Of a stretch of 52,267 nt of DNA, positions 6,831 through 12,930 are shown in pieces. Position 1 is the first letter of the stretch, and every line of letters starts with the position of its first letter. The position numbers and the translations under genes were made by a program. Source of the DNA: a virus; the IMG/VR virus record IMGVR_UViG_3300012683_000011, positions 1 to 52,267 of that record; one strand, given 5' to 3'. The notes beneath the pieces were generated by a model. That model was not told the DNA's origin, did not search any database, and saw only the letters and a list, made by a program, of their open reading frames with translations.

Positions 6831-7102
6831 AATGCCTCTGCTGCGTGTTTCCAAAGACCGTCAATCTTTGTGCCATACTCAATGAGTAACTTACCTTTTT
6901 CTCTTGTTAGCTGCGTTATTTCTTCACTACTTGTGTAATACTCATTAAGTTTTTTATCTACAGAGTCTAATTGTTCTTTAAGTTTCTTACACTCAATAAG
7001 CTTTTTAATGATGTCTTTGAGGTCTTCGATTTCATCGTTCCTTTGATCATTACGATAATCGTCGAATTCAGCATCAGCTTTTGCATCATAGTCTGTAGTC
7101 AT
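6827..7102 (-). CDS. Coiled-coil protein, 91 aa
   Basis: From residue 22 onward it is a long charged helix with heptad spacing (IEDLKDIIKKLIECKKLKEQ), broken once by a Tyr/Ser stretch. A dimeric coiled coil is likely. It overlaps the genes on both sides by 4 bases. No known function. Confidence 0.7.
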   Translation of the reverse strand: MTTDYDAKADAEFDDYRNDQRNDEIEDLKDIIKKLIECKKLKEQLDSVDKKLNEYYTSSEEITQLTREKGKLLIEYGTKIDGLWKHAAEAL

Positions 7103-7320
7103 TTGTTCCTCCAGTAGCCCATGCTAGAGATGATGAAGAAGAAACATTGTGTCAACGTGACACCGAAATTAGCAGTGTAGATTGACCATGTTATCATTAA
7201 TACATTGGCGAGTAAATAGAGTGTGAAACCTAAACGTCTCGACTTGCTTAGCGGTGACGTTGTGAGGATTGCGCCAGCGACGCTAATTGGAAACGCCATA
7301 TACTGAAGATCATTTAGCAT
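7099..7320 (-). CDS. Small two-helix membrane protein, 73 aa
   Basis: Two to three hydrophobic segments (about residues 8-20, 32-47 and 54-66) and a C-terminal GYWRNK suggest a small inner-membrane protein. The pattern LGF-LYLLANVLMITW resembles short phage membrane proteins of unknown function found beside lysis or early genes. The phased motif at 7149-7161 is translated as GVTLTQC within the last segment. Confidence 0.65.
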   Translation of the reverse strand: MLNDLQYMAFPISVAGAILTTSPLSKSRRLGFTLYLLANVLMITWSIYTANFGVTLTQCFFFIISSMGYWRNK

Positions 7321-7642
7321 AATCTAAAACTCTTTTATACTCACGGTCCCAGGAATCAAAGAAATAAAGATCGCCGTCGCGCATTACGGGGCATTCAAAT
7401 TCTTCAAGAATTTCACCTAATAGAAAGAAAAGATTAAATCGTTCACGATTTCGCATTACGATACTTGCTAATGCTACCTCGTGACTTCGTGTAGGTTTAG
7501 CGAAACTAATTTGGTACATGAAATCTTCTTCAATATTGTAGCAAATCTCAAAGTTCTCATCGGGGAGAAATGCTTTCCAATAAAACTTCTGCCCATGAAT
7601 TTCGTTAACAACGTCATGATCTTCGTTGCATGCAATACGCAT
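7310..7642 (-). CDS. Uncharacterised 110-aa protein, paralogue of its neighbour
   Basis: ATG 7642 has an excellent SD (GGAG, 7 bases) and replaces an upstream in-frame ATG that would run into the neighbouring gene. The segment MYQISFAKPTRSHEVALASI aligns with HDQISFKKPSTLQFAALYQI of the adjacent gene 7644-7934, so the two look like diverged tandem copies. A partial phased octamer (7481-7493) encodes the TRSHEV part. Function unknown. Confidence 0.65.
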   Translation of the reverse strand: MRIACNEDHDVVNEIHGQKFYWKAFLPDENFEICYNIEEDFMYQISFAKPTRSHEVALASIVMRNRERFNLFFLLGEILEEFECPVMRDGDLYFFDSWDREYKRVLDYAK

Positions 7643-7643
7643 T

Positions 7644-7934
7644 CTACTTCTCCGCCAAACAATCACCGTTGGTGTTATAAAAATCGAAAGCAAAAGGGCA
7701 ATTCTTTTTAGCGCCACAAAGTCTACATGAAAAATCGTTAATTGTTACATTGTATTCTTTGAATAGTCCAGTAGCTTCAGCAGCGATTTGGTAGAGAGCA
7801 GCGAATTGAAGAGTCGATGGCTTTTTGAAACTAATTTGGTCGTGAATATTCCCCGCAGGTAATTCAAAAGTGTCACCAAGAGAATAAAGAGTCATTTCAA
7901 TGTCTGGTGGCGTCTCGTTGTCGGCTATTTGCAT
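7644..7934 (-). CDS. Uncharacterised 96-aa protein with Cys motif
   Basis: The C-terminal third holds CRLCGAKKNCPF and a further Cys, suggesting a metal site. The central IHDQISFKKPST block is shared with the neighbouring gene 7310-7642. ATG 7934 follows GAGTGG. Unrecognised. Confidence 0.65.
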   Translation of the reverse strand: MQIADNETPPDIEMTLYSLGDTFELPAGNIHDQISFKKPSTLQFAALYQIAAEATGLFKEYNVTINDFSCRLCGAKKNCPFAFDFYNTNGDCLAEK

Positions 7935-7935
7935 G

Positions 7936-8031
7936 TTACCACTCGTCGTAATGTGTAGGTTTGTTAGGTGGCTTTTTCTCTTTATAGAGAATTATAGACC
8001 CAATAAGCATGATGAAAATAAATGTTAGCAT
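7936..8031 (-). CDS. Single-span membrane micro-protein, 31 aa
   Basis: A 31-codon frame, MLTFIFIMLIGSIILYKEKK at its start, with one clear membrane helix followed by a basic and Pro-rich tail. Its stop is one base before the ATG of the next gene. The SD is weak, but the frame sits exactly in an otherwise empty gap and has typical micro-protein form. Confidence 0.6.
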   Translation of the reverse strand: MLTFIFIMLIGSIILYKEKKPPNKPTHYDEW

Positions 8032-8044
8032 AATTAATACCAAC

Positions 8045-8152
8045 GTAACGTTGTAACGATGGAACTTCTTAAAGCGCCACTTTGCTACTGGCCCGGGACT
8101 TCGCAACTGGTCTTTAATGGTTATTTCGTTTCAAACACCGTTACAACGTTAC
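8045..8152. repeat. Phased GTNAC runs in the gap before 8031
   Basis: GTAAC-GTT-GTAAC-GAT (8045-8060) and GTTAC-AAC-GTTAC (8140-8152) bracket about 80 bp of non-coding DNA, in inverted orientation to each other. The gap 8032-8159 contains no other feature that I can see. Confidence 0.7.
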
Positions 8153-8159
8153 ATTTGAA

Positions 8160-8387
8160 TTACTTAACTTGCAGCATAAGATCGAGAATTGCGATCATAG
8201 CGTTGGTGGAAACTTCCATGTCGCTTGAATGGCGAATGTTCCAGTGATGCTTGCGCAGTTTGTGCCGTTCGCGTTCAGTCTTGCAAGCCTTCATTGCTTT
8301 GTGAAAGGATTTGCCAATCTTTGAATTGGTGGGGATGTTAGCGCTTACAACGGTGTGAAGGTTGCGCGCGTCTTTGTTATTGCTCAT
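8160..8387 (-). CDS. Small basic protein, 75 aa
   Basis: Basic and His/Lys/Arg-rich in the middle (KACKTERERHKLRKHHWNIR), with an Ala/Ile/Leu-rich C-terminal helix. ATG 8387 has GGAG 5 bases upstream and overlaps the neighbouring stop (ATGA). Nucleic-acid binding is possible. Unrecognised. Confidence 0.65.
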   Translation of the reverse strand: MSNNKDARNLHTVVSANIPTNSKIGKSFHKAMKACKTERERHKLRKHHWNIRHSSDMEVSTNAMIAILDLMLQVK

Positions 8388-8605
8388 TTTAACTCCGTGA
8401 GGTTGTACTTTGTGATTTGTGGGAGGAATTCATTTTCGTTGTACTGAAAAGCCCATTTATGGCCATAAATACGAAACATATTGTCCCTAGCGAATTCAAA
8501 AGACATATTTTCAAACTTAACATACTTCTGTGCATACAAAGAATTAAGTCCGAATGTAAAGTACCAATTTCCATTAGTCCTTTCATCGTTACTTATTGCT
8601 TGCAT
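8384..8605 (-). CDS. Phage hypothetical protein with WYFTFG and WAFQY motifs
   Basis: 73 residues from ATG 8605 (GGAG, 6 bases). The order WYFTFG, KYVKF, then FARDNMFRIYGHKWAFQYNE matches a common small phage family (WYFTFG ... EAR--M---YG--W-FQY). The family is uncharacterised. Its widespread presence beside early genes suggests a conserved accessory role. Confidence 0.75.
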   Translation of the reverse strand: MQAISNDERTNGNWYFTFGLNSLYAQKYVKFENMSFEFARDNMFRIYGHKWAFQYNENEFLPQITKYNLTELK

Positions 8606-8620
8606 ATTTAGCTCCAGCAA

Positions 8621-8742
8621 TGTCACTGCTTATCAGCTTGCTAAAGGCTTTCTCGTTCCATAGTTAACGGATGTAGCTCGCTTGGTATGGAAGTACGTTG
8701 ACACTCTCGTCCGCAGAGACTAAACGTATTAAAGCAGTGACA
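8621..8742. repeat. Inverted repeat around a 100-nt island
   Basis: TGTCACTGCTT (8621-8631) is repeated inverted at 8732-8742 and enclosed DNA has no gene. The arms contain GTCAC/GTGAC and partly extend outward (CAATG...). This is a shorter member of the inverted-repeat islands seen at 8991-9180 and 9753-9932. Confidence 0.55.
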
Positions 8743-8751
8743 ATGTTGAAG

Positions 8752-8973
8752 TTAAGACTGAGTGATTTTCATTTGGTAGTAAACTTGAAATATTTTAATT
8801 ATTTCAACGTTAAATTGCGCAACCATCGTAGCTACAGTATTTTCTAAATCTTCGTTTACTTCGTTATTGTCTTCAAAATACTTTAGAAACTCTGGTTTAA
8901 TAGAGTTACGAATTGCGTCTGTTGTATTAATTGCAAACTTATCGATGTCGATACACAAGTCTTCGATTTTCAT
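8752..8973 (-). CDS. Uncharacterised acidic 73-aa protein
   Basis: Acidic and helical (MKIEDLCIDIDKFAINTTDA at the start, EDNNEVNEDLENTVATM in the middle). ATG 8973 has AAGG 7 bases upstream. It lies between two inverted-repeat islands. Unrecognised. Confidence 0.65.
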   Translation of the reverse strand: MKIEDLCIDIDKFAINTTDAIRNSIKPEFLKYFEDNNEVNEDLENTVATMVAQFNVEIIKIFQVYYQMKITQS

Positions 8974-8990
8974 ATAGTACCTTGTTTAAT

Positions 8991-9180
8991 GTTCACAATG
9001 TCACAGTGTAACGTATGCTCAGTTGATAAAACCTAGTATTAGTTACTTCCGCATCTTAATTAAGTTTACTGTGTCAAGGCTAACCACACAGTCATTACGA
9101 ATGATAATTAAGTTTATTAGCGGTCGCTTCGGAGGAACTTATCCATTATCGAAACTACGTTACGCTGTGACAATGTGAAA
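8991..9180. repeat. GTNAC-bearing inverted repeat island with inner hairpin
   Basis: A 25-base arm (8991-9015) pairs with 9156-9180 with 22 of 25 matches; both arms are phased GTNAC runs (GTCAC, GTAAC / GTTAC, GTGAC). The enclosed 140 nt contain a perfect 7-bp hairpin ACTGTGT/ACACAGT (9068-9092), the motif AACCACAC (9082-9089) and a direct repeat TAATTAAGTTTA on either side of that hairpin. There is no open frame of note. Confidence 0.75.
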
Positions 9181-9181
9181 A

Positions 9182-9280
9182 CTAAAAATTGTTATTTCGC
9201 GGAGCGGTGTACAATACTAAAGCTAACAAACCAAAGAATATTACAAAGTTTAGAATAGTTTGTAAAATAGCTATCAGCAT
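9182..9280 (-). CDS. Single-span membrane micro-protein downstream of the lysozyme
   Basis: A 32-codon frame whose ATG shares one base with the lysozyme stop (TAATG). Almost the whole protein is one membrane helix (ILQTILNFVIFFGLLALVLY) followed by a short polar tail. Its position directly after an endolysin suggests a small holin, pinholin or other lysis-accessory protein (inference from context and form). Confidence 0.65.
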   Translation of the reverse strand: MLIAILQTILNFVIFFGLLALVLYTAPRNNNF

Positions 9281-9738
9281 TATAACCTCGCGCAGATGTT
9301 TTTAACTCTGTTTGGACACTGAATGAACCAACGTGAATTAATTAGTTCACGTTTCATTTCGGGAATATCATTGGATAAAAGAGCGGATTTAAATCTTTTG
9401 AATGTGTGGACTTTGTTGCCAAGGACGAAACAGATTTCGACGACGCATTCTTTTTGATCTGGCGTGAGGCTTGAGTAGCCACGCAATCTATTAGCAATTG
9501 ATTCAGCACTGGAAATATCTTCACGAAAGATTTCATCTGCTTGGTATTTTTGCAAACCGCGCAATTGCAAATGCCTAGAAATATCTCTCGAACTCCACCT
9601 GTGACCATAGCCAATCGTATCGTAACCGAGGCTATCTTTGTAGATTTCGCTCCGAAACCCTTCATTTTCTTTAATGTGGTCATATTGTGCTCCTTGAATA
9701 CTGTTGATGTATGTTGCGAGTGTAAGAGCTAAAAGCAT
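9280..9738 (-). CDS. Endolysin, GH24 (T4-type) lysozyme with N-terminal export signal
   Basis: Cleaves the glycan strands of peptidoglycan. The block E26-G-F-R ... Y-K-D35 ... D-T41-I-G-Y-G-H has the exact Glu-8x-Asp-5x-Thr spacing of the T4 lysozyme catalytic triad (E11, D20, T26), and the C-terminal SRWFIQCPNRVKNICARL fits the end of the fold. At 152 residues it is close to the usual GH24 length. Residues 1-17 are hydrophobic and end in Gly-Ala, consistent with a signal peptide or signal-arrest-release anchor, which would let the enzyme reach the periplasm without a classical holin. The SD is excellent (AAGGAG, 6 bases). It is located in the leftward unit, far from the tail genes. Confidence 0.93.
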   Translation of the reverse strand: MLLALTLATYINSIQGAQYDHIKENEGFRSEIYKDSLGYDTIGYGHRWSSRDISRHLQLRGLQKYQADEIFREDISSAESIANRLRGYSSLTPDQKECVVEICFVLGNKVHTFKRFKSALLSNDIPEMKRELINSRWFIQCPNRVKNICARL

Positions 9739-9752
9739 AATTAACTCCTTAA

Positions 9753-9932
9753 CGTTGTAACAATGTCACAATAACTTGGTGTTTGAATCGTTCGTAGAGT
9801 TATGCTTACGATTACCCGTATTAAAGTAACCCAGGGCATTTCTATTTACTGTTCAATCCTTGAATACGTAGCAACCTTATATGAGGGCCGAATTTGTGTG
9901 CTACGAATTGTTATTGTAACAATGTTACGACG
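9753..9932. repeat. GTNAC-bearing inverted repeat island
   Basis: Arms 9753-9775 and 9910-9932 are complementary at 20 of 23 bases and consist of phased octamers (GTAAC-AAT-GTCAC-AAT / GTAAC-AAT-GTTAC). The enclosed 134 nt have no gene and include a CGTAGCA/TGCTACG stem near the right arm. The left arm lies just upstream of the lysozyme SD and the right arm overlaps the 3' end of 9925-10143 by 8 bases. Confidence 0.75.
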
Positions 9933-10143
9933 CAAAATCACTATAGGTTTGTTCATCAAGAATTTTGAAATGGCGGCGAATGAAACGGTGAGAGCGTTGC
10001 TTAAAACCAGAAATCGGAATATTCCAGCAGCAAGGACAGAATTTACCGTGGCGAACCGTCGCAGCAGGAATTCCGTTAATTGCATAGAACTTTGAAGGTT
10101 TGTGTTTCTTGTATTTGCCGCGAGTGCGAGGGGAACGTGACAT
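9925..10143 (-). CDS. Small basic Cys/His protein, 72 aa
   Basis: Very basic N terminus (MSRSPRTRGKYKKHKPSK), then KFCPCCWNIP (Cys 36, 38, 39) and later HRFIRRH, so a metal-binding, nucleic-acid-binding mini-domain is plausible. ATG 10143 has GGAG 5 bases upstream and lies two bases past the stop of 10146-10373. Unrecognised. Confidence 0.65.
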   Translation of the reverse strand: MSRSPRTRGKYKKHKPSKFYAINGIPAATVRHGKFCPCCWNIPISGFKQRSHRFIRRHFKILDEQTYSDFAS

Positions 10144-10145
10144 CG

Positions 10146-10373
10146 TTACTCCGTTGGGTAAAAATGTTTCACTATTTGTTCTAAATTATCAATTAGAAAT
10201 TCAGAACCAAATGTTGCCATTGGGTTGATTTCTAATTGCGCTTTCACAAAACGATCAAAATCTTGTTGTGAAAGCGTAACTGGAAAACTGAGTTTCATAT
10301 CTGTAGTCTTACGTAGATAGAGTTCGCAAGCGCGACGACGTGAAATTGTGTGAATTGTTCGGTATTTTAGCAT
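10146..10373 (-). CDS. Uncharacterised 75-aa protein
   Basis: A basic N-terminal half (SRRRACELYLRK) and a C-terminal half with KLSFPVTLSQQDFDRFVKAQ. ATG 10373 follows AGG at 6 bases. It is the last gene before a 580-bp stretch that holds only repeats and hairpins. Function unknown. Confidence 0.65.
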   Translation of the reverse strand: MLKYRTIHTISRRRACELYLRKTTDMKLSFPVTLSQQDFDRFVKAQLEINPMATFGSEFLIDNLEQIVKHFYPTE

Positions 10374-10390
10374 ATTGAGCCTGTAATGTT

Positions 10391-10554
10391 ACGACGTTAA
10401 AGAGTCTCAGAATTTCGCTGACTAGTGCTATCCATAACATCATGTTTAGGCAGTCACCCTAACTTAGATTTATGAATTGTACCCATAAAAGGTGATAACA
10501 CCAATGAGTGGAATACTCGCAGTATAATTGCGTTCTGAGACTCTTTAACATCGT
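10391..10554. repeat. 22-bp inverted repeat around a 120-nt island
   Basis: ACGACGTTAAAGAGTCTCAG plus AA (10391-10412) is repeated inverted at 10533-10554 with one mismatch. Phased GTNAC units abut the outer ends (GTTAC at 10389, GTCAC at 10562-10566). The enclosed sequence has no convincing gene and looks like a structured, possibly transcribed element. Between it and the next island (10567-10716) I see nothing but a frame without a start codon. Confidence 0.75.
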
Positions 10555-10716
10555 TCGCAATGTCACGGCGTTCTGTTAGTGGAGTCAAGCACTGTGAAAT
10601 TTCGACGGTGTACCGTGTACCACAAAAGAATTTAAAGCTCTAAATGCAGCTTTAGTAACGTAATTCAGTGTGGAATTGTAACCTTGAAATTTGTTTGTAG
10701 AGTGTGACTAGACTTA

Positions 10717-10913
10717 GTGACGACGTGACAATGTGAACGATGTTGCAATGTCTCTAATTCTGGTAAACTACGCCTTAATCATACTAATCCAACAGAGAGT
10801 TTAGCGTCTGCCAGAATTTAGATATGAAACCCTTGAAATCATTACGTAAAGTTAATACGGATTAATTTCTACAGGTATGAATTAGAGACAATGTAACATC
10901 GTAACATCGTGTC
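10717..10913. repeat. Phased GTNAC runs around nested hairpins
   Basis: On the left GTGAC-GAC-GTGAC-AAT-GTGAA (from 10717) runs into an arm at 10742-10760 that pairs with 10879-10897 (17 of 19). On the right the series GAGAC, GTAAC, GTAAC, GTGTC starts at 10885 with exact 8-bp steps. Inside, AATTCTGG (10756-10763) can instead pair with CCAGAATT, and TAAAC with GTTTA, so two mutually exclusive folds exist. No gene is present. Confidence 0.75.
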
Positions 10914-10954
10914 GCCATTGTATGGAAATATTCTTTGAATGCAACGAATTTCTA

Positions 10955-11062
10955 CTACGAATTGTAGTAGTTGAAGAGAATCCGCATTTCCACGATGAGC
11001 GAAATTATCGCTTTGTTGCGGATGATGGAAGTGGCCAGTTCGTATTCACGGAAATAACTCAT
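10955..11062 (-). CDS. Micro-protein, 35 aa
   Basis: A 35-codon frame with a strong SD (AAGGAG, 6 bases from ATG 11062). It starts MSYFREYELATSIIRNKAII and is a single amphipathic helix, with alternating hydrophobic and charged residues. The strong SD and the clean gap around it argue that it is made. Function unknown. Confidence 0.6.
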   Translation of the reverse strand: MSYFREYELATSIIRNKAIISLIVEMRILFNYYNS

Positions 11063-11143
11063 GGGTTGCTCCTTATTGATGTGGCGATGTAACTAAGTAA
11101 CTATTTATAGCTACAAATTTTGAGGCTATAACTTAATTACGAA

Positions 11144-11159
11144 GTGACATCGTTACGTC
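11144..11159. repeat. Phased GTNAC pair
   Basis: GTGAC-ATC-GTTAC-GTC, two units at 8-bp spacing, between two micro-protein genes. Confidence 0.65.
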
Positions 11160-11165
11160 AAGAAG

Positions 11166-11312
11166 TTAGAAATAGATTGAGAGGGAATTTTCATGTTCCA
11201 TCGAATTGAGCAAGCATGCGAAAGCTTGCAGGCTTTTTCTATCGATGAAAATTAGGCGTTGTTTACGCAGTGACGTTGTGAATTCTGAATCGGTGGATGG
11301 TGTATGTGTCAT
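11166..11312 (-). CDS. Micro-protein, 48 aa
   Basis: A 48-codon frame from ATG 11312 with a strong SD (AAGGAG, 6 bases). It begins MTHTPSTDSEFTTSLRKQRL and is polar with a central hydrophobic patch (SLQAFACLLNSM). The sequence upstream of the SD is an unusual hairpin leader (11331-11401), so translation may be controlled. Unrecognised. Confidence 0.6.
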   Translation of the reverse strand: MTHTPSTDSEFTTSLRKQRLIFIDRKSLQAFACLLNSMEHENSLSIYF

Positions 11313-11330
11313 AGAATGCTCCTTTGTAAT

Positions 11331-11401
11331 TGTGTGGTTGTTTATTAATTAGTTTTTAGTTAATAAACAACCACACAGCAGAGTTAACTTACTGTGTGGT
11401 T
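11331..11401 (-). promoter_or_regulatory. Competing hairpins in the leader of 11166-11312
   Basis: A perfect 18-bp stem (11331-11348 with 11360-11377, 11-nt loop) lies directly upstream of the SD. Its inner arm AACCACACAG (11369-11378) can also pair with CTGTGTGGTT (11392-11401), forming a 10-bp alternative stem. Only one of the two can form at a time. No T run follows on either strand, so this looks like a switchable leader or an operator, not a simple terminator. The motif AACCACAC recurs at 9082, 11481 and 12570. Confidence 0.7.
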
Positions 11402-11505
11402 TATGTTTTCGTTCTATGGCGAAATAGAGTTACATTTCTATTCCGCTTCTCAACTTGAGCTAACAATGGCTCAGAGTTGCAACCACACTTTGTAGAGTGT
11501 GATTC

Positions 11506-11628
11506 CTAGGGTTCCAGAGTCCGACAATGGTGTCTCTGTGTACTAGGTTCTTTGGTCGCATTTGTTAAGCACTGTTGTTTCAGCGGCCGGTCTAATTCGT
11601 TAGAATTAGATTTAGCATACATATACAT
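11506..11628 (-). CDS. Possible micro-protein, 40 aa
   Basis: A 40-codon frame, MYMYAKSNSNELDRPLKQQC at the start, from ATG 11628 with GGGAG 8 bases upstream. Its start region lies in the left copy of the 30-bp inverted repeat (11617-11646). Composition is polar without clear secondary structure, so I am unsure it is a real protein. Confidence 0.4.
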   Translation of the reverse strand: MYMYAKSNSNELDRPLKQQCLTNATKEPSTQRHHCRTLEP

Positions 11629-11672
11629 AACAAATTCTCCCAGGGTTGGAAACTGGAAACTGTAACTTTAAG

Positions 11673-12125
11673 TTACGCAGCCTTGGCAACGGTGGCGCCA
11701 GCGTCACTCAAGGTGACACCAGCGTCCGAAGCACTCTTGATCGCACCGGCAAGATTTGCAGCGGTGGACAACATGACATCGTAACGACGGAAGTTTTCCG
11801 CCTCCTGCCGCGCGCCGTGGAAGTCGCCCTTGCGCTTGCAGTCTTCCACAAGCGACTTGTGCGAGTCGCGCCGCGCCTTGCACTGTTCACGGATGCTGTC
11901 GAGCATCGCGCGAGTGTGCTGGAACGGAACGCCCGACTTGGCAACTTCATGGCGGAAACTGTTCGCAAGGCTCATGATATTCTTATTCTGGTCCGACTCG
12001 TCCAGCTTGCTCCAATCGCTGAGGAAAGAGTTGATCGCCTTGGCGTGAGTACGCAGTGCGCTGGTCAACTTGGACACTTCCTTGGCGCTGGTATCGTTGG
12101 ACAGAAACTTGGAGATGATATTCAT
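11673..12125 (-). CDS. GC-rich helical protein of unknown function, 150 aa
   Basis: A wholly helical, highly charged protein (MNIISKFLSNDTSAKEVSKL at the start, an Ala-rich C terminus ending GATVAKAA). Codon use is GC-rich from ATG 12125 onward and AT-rich before it, so I place the start there although the frame is open to 12185. It is much GC-richer than nearby genes, as are the Ala/Pro-rich gene at 1622-2215 and the gene at 47021-47851, which suggests strong expression or separate origin. The leader carries two operator-like dyads. No family recognised. Confidence 0.75.
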   Translation of the reverse strand: MNIISKFLSNDTSAKEVSKLTSALRTHAKAINSFLSDWSKLDESDQNKNIMSLANSFRHEVAKSGVPFQHTRAMLDSIREQCKARRDSHKSLVEDCKRKGDFHGARQEAENFRRYDVMLSTAANLAGAIKSASDAGVTLSDAGATVAKAA

Positions 12126-12143
12126 GTGTATACGTGTACTTTC

Positions 12144-12229
12144 TTGCAACATTTGTTGCAAAGGATAGAAACTTACAATTTGCATACCATGCTACAAACT
12201 ATTGTTTGTATAACTTAGTATGTACAAAC
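12144..12229 (-). promoter_or_regulatory. Operator-like dyads upstream of 11673-12125
   Basis: TTGCAACA-TT-TGTTGCAA (12144-12161) is a perfect 8-bp dyad. GTTTGTA (12204-12210) and TACAAAC (12223-12229) form a second one, with another CTACAAAC at 12191-12198. They lie within 110 bp upstream of the start of the GC-rich gene and could bind a regulator. I see no clear promoter. Confidence 0.5.
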
Positions 12230-12264
12230 GGTAAGGTTTTACCCTGGGAGAGTTTGTTACGTAT

Positions 12265-12510
12265 ATGTATTTTCAAGGCTGCAACTTTCTCCCAACCGTC
12301 ATTGCTGGCGGATGCCTGGCGCTTTTACAGAGTCTTTATTTCGGATGGTATTCAAACCCCATACTTTGCGTTAGGGCGATTCCTAGCCATCTTACTGCTG
12401 GTGTTACTCGTAGCTACGACCTTTGGACTCGCGTGACTCTGAGAGTCTTGGAGCGTCCCTATCCTCCGTTTCCGGAGGCTGGCCGTTTCGTCTGTACTGC
12501 AAACTGTTAG
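12265..12510 (+). CDS. Doubtful rightward frame, 81 aa
   Basis: An 81-codon frame starting MYFQGCNFLPTVIAGGCLAL, with GGGAG about 16 bases upstream and its ATG inside the right 30-bp inverted repeat. It would be the only rightward gene in this arm. The DNA is hairpin-rich (12435-12652), and a second rightward frame (12134-12436) overlaps it, so the region may instead be structural RNA or control DNA. I give it low confidence. Confidence 0.25.
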   Translation: MYFQGCNFLPTVIAGGCLALLQSLYFGWYSNPILCVRAIPSHLTAGVTRSYDLWTRVTLRVLERPYPPFPEAGRFVCTANC

Positions 12511-12652
12511 TTTTGCAGTGCGCTTTGCGTCTGAGAGAATCTTTGCAGGTATGTAGATTTCAGAGAGCCAACCACACTTTTTCAGTGGTATAGCCCTATT
12601 CTAAGGACCACGGATGATACTCTAGTTAGATGAACCTAACACAGACTAGAGT
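12435..12652. other. Cluster of perfect hairpins
   Basis: In 218 bp there are at least four perfect dyads: GACTC-TGA-GAGTC (12435-12447), CCTCCG-TTTC-CGGAGG (12463-12478), CTGCAAA/TTTGCAG (12497-12518) and ACTCTAGT/ACTAGAGT (12619-12652), the last with an inner GTTAG/CTAAC stem. The density suggests a structured RNA or a protein-binding region. It is followed directly by the octamer arrays. Confidence 0.6.
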
Positions 12653-12665
12653 GTGTGATACTGCT

Positions 12666-12869
12666 GTAATGTGACGTTGTGACAATGTTTAGGCGCAAAC
12701 TAAGGATTGTGCATAAACGTATGTGTCATTGTGACATGGTACGTTGCAATATGCAATGGAGTGTGTCGTTTTGACAATTAGTAGTTTTTAGTGCTGTGTT
12801 TATTGATAAAAAGTGAGGGTTGTTACAACGTGACGTTGTTTTTGTAGTCACAATGTCACGTTGTAACAA
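12666..12869. repeat. GTNAC octamer array with long hairpin
   Basis: GTAAT, GTGAC, GTGAC lie at 8-9 bp steps from 12666. Further on a strong extended hairpin forms between 12809-12834 and 12855-12878, with a perfect 15-bp core TTGTTACAACGTGAC (12820-12834) paired with 12855-12869. Both arms and the loop contain phased GTNAC units. No gene is present. Confidence 0.8.
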
Positions 12870-12930
12870 TCACACTTTCCAACGTTGCATTTACTATTCA
12901 CATAGTAACAGCCTGTGAGTAAGTCACACA

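Larger units (their letters stand above)
11617..12270. repeat. 30-bp inverted repeats flanking a GC-rich gene
   Basis: The 30-base sequence at 12241-12270, beginning ACCCTGGGAGAG and ending GTATATGTAT, is present in inverted orientation at 11617-11646 with 28 of 30 matches. The ends rich in G/C face inward. Each copy contains a GGGAG SD-like element and an outward-facing ATG, leading into the frames at 11506-11628 (minus) and 12265-12510 (plus). The 594 bp between hold one GC-rich gene. This could be an invertible or transposed cassette, or a duplicated expression signal. Confidence 0.75.

Noticed and set aside
9846-10085. Leftward 79-codon frame overlapping 9925-10143
   Set aside because: It lacks an SD and the Cys/His motif and good SD belong to the other frame.
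10585-10707. Leftward open frame of 41 codons with coding-like look (NYVTKAAFRALNSFVVHG)
   Set aside because: There is no start codon after the preceding stop; at best it is a decayed gene.
10381-11646. tRNA genes in the gene-poor region
   Set aside because: Hairpins are common, but I found no cloverleaf with a TTCRANY loop and 7-bp acceptor stem. A dedicated tRNA search would settle this.
12134-12436. Rightward 100-codon frame with a hydrophobic end
   Set aside because: It overlaps the operator-like dyads and the inverted repeat, has no SD and competes with another equally weak frame.
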